A stretch of DNA of 64,000 nucleotides, from NCBI GenBank assembly GCA_003508835.1, contig PUFA01000007.1, positions 14,345,001-14,409,000 on the forward strand. Direction: 5' to 3'. Under the pieces are notes generated by a model. It was not told the origin of the DNA, did not search any database, and saw only the letters and a program-made list of their open reading frames with translations. This document shows positions 58,271-64,000 of the stretch, in pieces. The position numbers and the translations under genes were made by a program. Each line of letters opens with the position of its first letter. Within the stretch, counting starts at the first letter, position 1. The DNA comes from Eonycteris spelaea (lineage: Eukaryota > Chordata > Mammalia > Chiroptera > Pteropodidae).

Positions 58271-59037
58271 ATCATCCTGCTCTGCACCCAGTTTTTTGGT
58301 ATAGTTGTGGGGAGGAATATGGTCTTAAATATGGAGTAAAGAATCTGCTTATAGAGTCTGTAATTTGGTAGATTTTTTAAAATCTCAATTAAAAAAAAAT
58401 TTCTTGGGGTCATATACTAGGTACGTTTTTCCTCCTCTAAGATAATAATGGTATGTTCTTAGATATGCCATTTCTGTTCTCCACTTAGTTTGTAGAGATA
58501 AGAGATCGAAGCCAGTGATATATTTAGGTTTCTTTTGTCCTCCGATTGCAAATTATGGTTTGGTTTTGCATTATCCTTATTTCAGGGGACCTACCTGGAA
58601 GCCAAGGACAATGGCTTTGATACTTGTGACATGGAATGGAACTGTCAGGGCTGCTTATTGTACAGAAATGGGGTTCCAACATCAAAGTTGGCCTTTAGCA
58701 TAGAGAGTCTCTTAACTGTCAACTTTCCCTGTTATGGAGCCTGAGCTGATTTTGTTTTCCACTGCTGATAGATCGTTTATCTCTACTCACCCAAATGAAG
58801 GATGAAGCCATACTATACAATGTGCTGCCTGTCTAATAAAAGCAAACCTCCTTGCTAAAGTAAGTGGTTTTCAGATATTTGCCTATGAGACTCACTACTT
58901 TATTTTATGTATATATGTAACCAGAGAATCCATTCACAGCTGGAAGATGTGGCTTATTCCATTTGCCTCACACTGGAAATGCTGACTAGAAGCAGCCTGT
59001 ACTATAACATATATCTCCCTGCCTTTTCTGCCTTCTT

Positions 59038-59077
59038 AATGCTGAGAGAAAAGGCCCAATGCTGAGAGAAAGTCCCC
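59038..59077 (+). repeat. 20-bp tandem duplication
   Basis: Two adjacent copies of a 20-bp unit beginning AATGCTGAGAGAAA, with two or three differences in the last six bases. Confidence 0.8.
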
Positions 59078-59439
59078 AAAGGGACTGGATGTCACTTTGC
59101 ATGCTGAGGTTTTACTCTAACCAACTTTCGTTTGCCAGCCAATACAGTAGTTTGGATGTTTGGCAGGGTAACATTGTTTATATCTTTGGCCTCAGAGTTT
59201 ATCAGGATAATGTTCGCCTCTAGGAACTCTGTTCCCTAATTCTTAAGCAGGAGACAGAGCAGAGGTTCTTTTGTTTGTTTACAAAGACTTTCAGCTGTCC
59301 GTGGTGTTGCCAACAGCAGAGATGGGAAGATGATAAAGATCTCAGTCTCGTTTGAAAGAGAGAATTAAGTAAACAGTTTTAATTTCACATTTAAGCACAA
59401 TATAATAATTGTTACTATAGAGTGAATTAGAAGTTATTA

Positions 59440-59690
59440 TAAAGAAGCATTTATTGAATGCCAACTATGTGCTGGAAGTAATTTAAACATTTACATATAT
59501 CATCTCATTTATTTCTTACAGCAGTCCTGATAAGTGGTTAATACATTATCTTCATTCCTCATCTGAGATGAGAAAACTAAACCCGAAAGAGACTATATAT
59601 ACATGAAGTCACACACCAAAAAATGGTAGAGCTGACACTCAGACTCAAGTAGCATAACTCGAGAATGTGGGCTCTTAACCACAGCCCTCT
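59440..59690 (-). repeat. MIR SINE
   Basis: Antisense MIR: 'catttattgaatgccaacta', 'tgtgctggaagtaatttaaa', 'tatcatctcatttatttctt' and 'gatgagaaaactaaacccga'. Confidence 0.7.
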
Positions 59691-59734
59691 AATGATTCTC
59701 TATAATAAATATGTTGGATGTAGAGTAGGATACA

Positions 59735-59985
59735 GCTAACTCAGAATAGAGAATCAGAAAAGATAACATTTGTGCTGGACCTTGAAGGATAAGTAGGGGT
59801 AGGCTTTTCCAGATGGAAAGGTTGAAGAAGGTCATCTAGCAGAGAGACCAACATGTCTAAAGGCCAAAGGAGTGCAGACACATGTGCTGTGCGGGGAATG
59901 GTGAGTAGACTCTGACAGGAGATCAAGTGAAGGATGGGTGAGTCCACCAGTGAAGGGCTTGTATGCCATACAAGGTACCAAAAAG
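59735..59985 (-). repeat. L2 LINE fragment
   Basis: Antisense L2 upstream part: 'aagataacatttgtgctgga', 'ccttgaaggataagtagggg', 'ggcttttccagatggaaagg' and 'gtctaaaggccaaaggag'. Confidence 0.55.
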
Positions 59986-61554
59986 TTTGTATCGTTTCCT
60001 GTTAGACTTTACCTGTTCACTACAGCATTGTTCTGTCTGTAGAAGAAATGGACGGACTTCTGAATCTTACGGGTTTCTTTCTGTAGTCACATCTCATGAT
60101 TTATTATGATTAAGTTGTTTGCTTTCCTTTATGCCTCGGTTTCCCAATAAAAATAGCACATCCTGTTATACTTCAAGGACAAGTACGCTGTGAAGCATTA
60201 AAAGTATTCTCCTTTTGGTTTCTTGTTTTAGATGGAGAAACAAGCAACTACGATAAAGTAGTTGTAAAAGAGAACTGGTTATTTGATTTATGCCTTACTT
60301 ATACCCCTATTTTGACATCTCTTGCCTTCCTCTAAAATCAAATTTTGAAAGTGATTAGTTTCTTCTAAATTAATGGGGAAAAGGAATACTAAAGCACCAA
60401 CATTTTCTAAGTAGATTTAAGGCTATACATATTCTTAAAGCTAGTCAAAGAATTAAATTGACATCACATTTGTCCCTGAGTTAGATCCAGTGCTGAAGAG
60501 TTTGGCTGCAGCCTAGTTCTCTTCTTCCCTGTTGTCTTCATAGCCATTTTGAACTGGCACTAAGCATAATAGATTTTAGGAAGTCACAGAACTCCAGTCT
60601 GTGTTGTACGAATAAGTAAATTTGATGTCATTGGTTATGTCGTCCTCACCTGTTGCAGCCACAGCAGAATTATTGTTAGTGGTGACATTTCATTTTAGGA
60701 GAAACCTGCTGGTCTTTAGGATCTTCTTACTTCCTCCTAGTGAGAGTCAGGCAAGAGGTCAATCATTTATTTTTCTCAGCACTTTCCAAGGATCCTTCCC
60801 TTTTTTGTAAGCTCTATGTGGTTGAACTGTATTCACTTCTTTACCCAGGAGCCCATTTCAGGTATCTGTAACAGGTACCAGGAGCAGAAGCTGGAAGGCT
60901 TTTCGTTTAGTTTGTTTCTTTTTTTTCTTTTCAAGTTGGCATGAAGTTTAGAGTTAGTGGGTGCAGATTTCTTTATAATTAGACCCGCAGAGATGTAGCT
61001 TCAGACCTCTGAGGTGGTCAAAAGTCGAGATATAGCTGGGATACTCTAAATGGTAAAGTCTTTGCCAAAGACCAATATTCATGTGCCTGTGCTTGTTTGG
61101 TTATAGGTTTATACAAGAAATGATTTCTTATCCACAAGCAAGGATTTCAGGGAAGAAAAACAATTTCTTATGTAAATGCTTCATTCCCCCCACTCCTTAG
61201 CACCACTACCAATTGTTCCCTGTAGGTTGCAATGTGGTTGTAAAACAGAAAAGCATTTTGTTTCCTTGGTGAGTACATGTCTCCTTCTCCTCTGGTTTCA
61301 TCAATTCTATTTAAAGGAAAGTGAGATTGAGCATGAGAAAAACAGTGTAGAGAAGGAGGAGCTGACAGAATTGCAGTGAGGTAGAGAAAGAAGCATTTCT
61401 CAGCTGCCCCTGGCTGCTAGATGCATCTTGGTCTAGATGCTGTGGGGGCCATGCGCTGTTTTATCCCACTCAGGTACTACCACTCAAACAAGGACCAGTT
61501 AACATTGACCAAACTGCCAGCTTCAGAGTTGTTCAGGATTAACAGCTAAATAGC

Positions 61555-61800
61555 AGTAATAATGAAGCCTGCTTATATGTTGAACATTAAATAGGAGCTA
61601 GACCTACATGTATTATTTCAGAGCTTTAAAACAATCTGTAAGGTATAGTTATTCTAATCTTTTTTTACAGAAGAGAAAATTGATATTATAAGAGGTTAAG
61701 TGATTAAGCTATGGTCATATAGTTACAAAGTGACTCAATCAGGATTAGAACCCAGATCAGGCTTAAAATTTTGTGCTTTCGACCATTATACTATATACTG
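61555..61800 (-). repeat. MIR SINE
   Basis: Antisense MIR: 'ctgtaaggtatagttattct', 'tttacagaagagaaaattga', 'aagaggttaagtgattaagc' and 'ggattagaacccagatcagg'. Confidence 0.75.
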
Positions 61801-62128
61801 CCTTTCTCGGGAGATGGAAGATTCATGTCTTCTAATGTCTTGGCTGGGAATAAGTAAAGTTAATGGATGGAATTGTGACAGGCCAGCAGAGATTTGGCAT
61901 TTTAATCAGAAAATTTTTCATTTTCGTTGTTGAATGCCAACAAGCAGCTTATCTGAGAAGGAAGTCAAGGTGGAGCTTGCCAGAAAAATGACTAAGGTGA
62001 AATGAACAGGAATTTCTCTCCCCAAACAGGTAAACATTAGTTTACTCCCTGGCTTTTGTGGAGCCAGCAACTGCCATTGCTTCTTCTGAAAGAGACACTG
62101 TTCACCCAGTGGCAGGTGCAGGCCAACT

Positions 62129-62142
62129 GTTGTCATGGCAAC
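62129..62142 (+). promoter_or_regulatory. RFX X-box-like palindrome
   Basis: GTTGTCATGGCAAC differs at one base from the ideal RFX palindrome GTTGCCATGGCAAC, and the symmetry extends to CTGTTG...CAACAG. It lies in intron 4 in sequence with no recognised repeat. Only the motif is seen; function is inferred. Confidence 0.4.
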
Positions 62143-62704
62143 AGCAGGAGAGGCAAGTAGTTTAATTCCAGAACTGATAATTAACTGGGGGGTATGGTGG
62201 GGGCGGGGAGAGAAATGGGGAGATGATTGTTTCAGGAGGGAAAACTTAGCAATTACCGGCAGGCTGCATAGATGAAAAGGCCAAGCACAGATGCTTCAGC
62301 CCAGCGTGCCCCTAGGTCAGTGCTTATCCCCTCTGGTTAGGAATTTTTGACAAACTAAAATGAAGGGTCGACCCCAGCCAACCAAGACTCTTTAAGGAAC
62401 CAAATGAGGAAAGAAGATTGTTACATAGGCTGTGAAAAAAAAATGTGAGGGACCAGATAAATGACTTATCCAAAATGACATCATTCTGCCTGAAGCAGTT
62501 CAGACATGCTATCTAAACTCAGCAGGAAGAACTCATGCTTGGGGATAAAATAGGACCCACAACACATACCTGTTGTGAATTTCTATTTCTGTGGCTGGAA
62601 TGGGGTAGAGTGACTTCTTAGAAAAAAAAGAAGACTTGGAAAGGTGATGGATTTGTTGTTTAGGTACTTTGCTCATCATGGCAATTAGTTATAAACCCTC
62701 AGAG

Positions 62705-62870
62705 ATTGTAATAATGAAAGTAAACTAAGCATTCCACATCAATTATCTATCTCATTTAATTCTTACAGCGACCTAGGATGGAGTTGCTATTATTATTCTC
62801 TTGTCAGACTTAGATATGTTCAGTACTTTACCCAAGGTTATAGAGCTAGTAAGTCAATATACTGAATCCT
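62705..62870 (-). repeat. MIR SINE fragment
   Basis: Antisense MIR: 'atctatctcatttaattctt', 'acagcgacctaggatggagt' and 'cccaaggttatagagctagt'. Confidence 0.65.
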
Positions 62871-63326
62871 ATTATCTTATTCATTTGTATTTATAAAATA
62901 GAACCTATACTACTTTGTAGAAAAGTCATAGTCCCAATCTAGAACAAAATCAAGCTTAAGTAGATACAAACAGTTATAATAATAATAAAAAAAATACAGC
63001 ATTTTTTTCTAGTAGGAATAGGCAAGTCAAAAAATAAAAATAACTGAATGAGCAGTATTGGAGAATGTCCTGTCATGCTTTTGAGATCCTTCAGACTTAT
63101 AGCTCATAGATTAGCCCTATGTCCCAAGCCTTAATCAGGTGAATGTGTGAATTTTGTGGCACAAGGCAAGTTAGAGCTTGGAAGAAGAGTGACTTAGTGA
63201 CATTACACAATACAAAGGACTGTCAAACTCTTCTAATGATAATTTTAACAGAACTTCCATGGTATGTATTTTTCATGGGAAGAATGCTATAGTGCATGTA
63301 GCCAAGACGTCCCTGTATTCCAAAGA

Positions 63327-63418
63327 GAGACAGAAGGAGAAGGAGGGGAAGAGGGAGGAAAGAGGGAGATGGTGGGGGCAGAGGGAGAGGGAGATGGTGA
63401 GGGGAGAGAGAAAGAGAA
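63327..63418 (+). repeat. GA-rich purine tract
   Basis: About 90 bp of nearly pure A/G with GGGAGA and GAGAAAG units and few T. It causes a spurious Glu/Gly-rich open frame at 63264-63578. Confidence 0.85.
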
Positions 63419-63469
63419 ATTTTCCTTTAAAACAGTGAGTCTCAGTAGGAGGAGAAACAGCACTGATCA

Positions 63470-63600
63470 GTGGTATTTATTGAGCACCTGCTTTGTTCCA
63501 GGCATTGTCTTTGGTGCTGGAAATACAGTTTTCAACAAAACATTTAAGGTCCATCCCCTCAAAAAGCTTAGGTTCTAGCGTGTCAAGTAAGGACTGAGGA
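63470..63600 (-). repeat. L2 LINE 3' fragment
   Basis: Antisense L2: 'tatttattgagcacctgctt', 'tgttccaggcattgtctttg', 'gtgctggaaatacag' and 'agcttaggttctagcg'. Confidence 0.7.
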
Positions 63601-64000
63601 ATGTAAGTGGTATGTAATTTAAAAACACATTTTAAAGAAGCCTGGTTCCTTCCTTAAAGCCTATTATAGGAAATAACATTTTCCCAGTCCTCTAGCTGGT
63701 AGAAAATATGCAAAAGATAGAATAAAAGAGAAGTATAGGTTGATGATCACTGCTTAAAACTATGAGCTTTCTTCTTTTTTTCAGAGGTTTAACAAACTAA
63801 TAAGTTGATGTTGCCTTTGCAAGTGAAACAATTAATAGCAAAATTTGGGAGCTCAACTGACAATAATTATGCTGGAAAATGTAATTTTGCCTGCATAATA
63901 GAGGTAGGATTATTTCAAGGAGATCTCATTATTGTGCTGTTCATCAACAAAGAACAGTGTGACCTTTCTCTTATTAGATTAGTGCAGGGTCATGATGCAA

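Larger units (their letters stand above)
53871..64000 (+). other. TRIM44: TRIM44 intron 4 (5' part, open at window end)
   Basis: Starts GTAAGA at 53871. No sequence resembling the short terminal exon (a GASEEED-type tail after an AG acceptor) was seen, so the intron runs beyond the window. It holds the MIR, L2 and simple repeats listed separately. Nothing was recognised in about 53880-54890, 55730-56940, 57180-58160, 58270-59440, 60000-61550, 61800-62700, 62880-63320 and 63600-64000. Confidence 0.8.

Noticed and set aside
63264..63578. 104-codon Glu/Gly-rich open frame
   Set aside because: Produced by a GA-rich simple tract and an antisense L2 fragment.
53871..64000. Search for TRIM44 exon 5
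   Set aside because: No acceptor followed by a GASEEED-type acidic tail and stop was found; purine-rich stretches near 61353 and 63327 do not encode it.

Overview
The window is non-coding-rich mammalian DNA carrying most of one gene, TRIM44, on the plus strand. It is clearly a placental mammal: GT-AG introns of 8-21 kb, a CpG-island promoter, and many old MIR, L2, L1, LTR and DNA-transposon remnants. No Alu, rodent B1/B2 or ruminant BovB/Bov-tA copies were noticed. LINE-1 3' ends (for example near 23265 and 29145) resemble those I associate with laurasiatherian genomes such as bats. That assignment is tentative.

Layout. Positions 1-7770 are the 5' flank, with no supported gene. It holds a solitary ERV LTR (1711-2108), a decayed tRNA-like stretch on the minus strand (about 2597-2668), a MaLR-type LTR (about 5420-5925) and a poly-T tract that may end a minus-strand retrocopy. 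About 7771-8680 is a GC-rich CpG island with AP-1, ETS and IRF-type motifs. It contains the 5' UTR and the start of TRIM44 exon 1 (ATG at 8349). Coding exons 1-4 lie at 8349-9016, 24766-24843, 45774-46013 and 53851-53870, each bounded by consensus splice sites. The terminal exon and 3' UTR were not found and are expected downstream of 64000. Introns 1-4 hold only transposable-element fragments, microsatellites and unrecognised sequence.

TRIM44 is an atypical TRIM protein: it has no RING, an N-terminal UBP-type zinc finger, a Glu/Ser-rich acidic tract, a B-box and a coiled coil. The exons join in phase and, with the terminal codons known for the family, give 344 residues, the human length as I recall it. 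This holds only if one missing G is allowed in a G-run at 8430-8432. As written, the sequence shifts frame after codon 28 and stops at 8622-8624 (91 aa). This is the main anomaly and is more likely a sequence error than a true null, because everything downstream is intact.

I found no operon-like, CRISPR-like or otherwise novel multi-gene system. The most interesting structures are the exon 1 frameshift, a composite AP-1/ETS/IRF cluster in the promoter of a gene tied to antiviral signalling, a 20-nt coding exon, a 90-bp tandem duplication in intron 1, and a set of pogo/Tigger-type transposons with visible TA target duplications, one nested in another and one inside a LINE-1.
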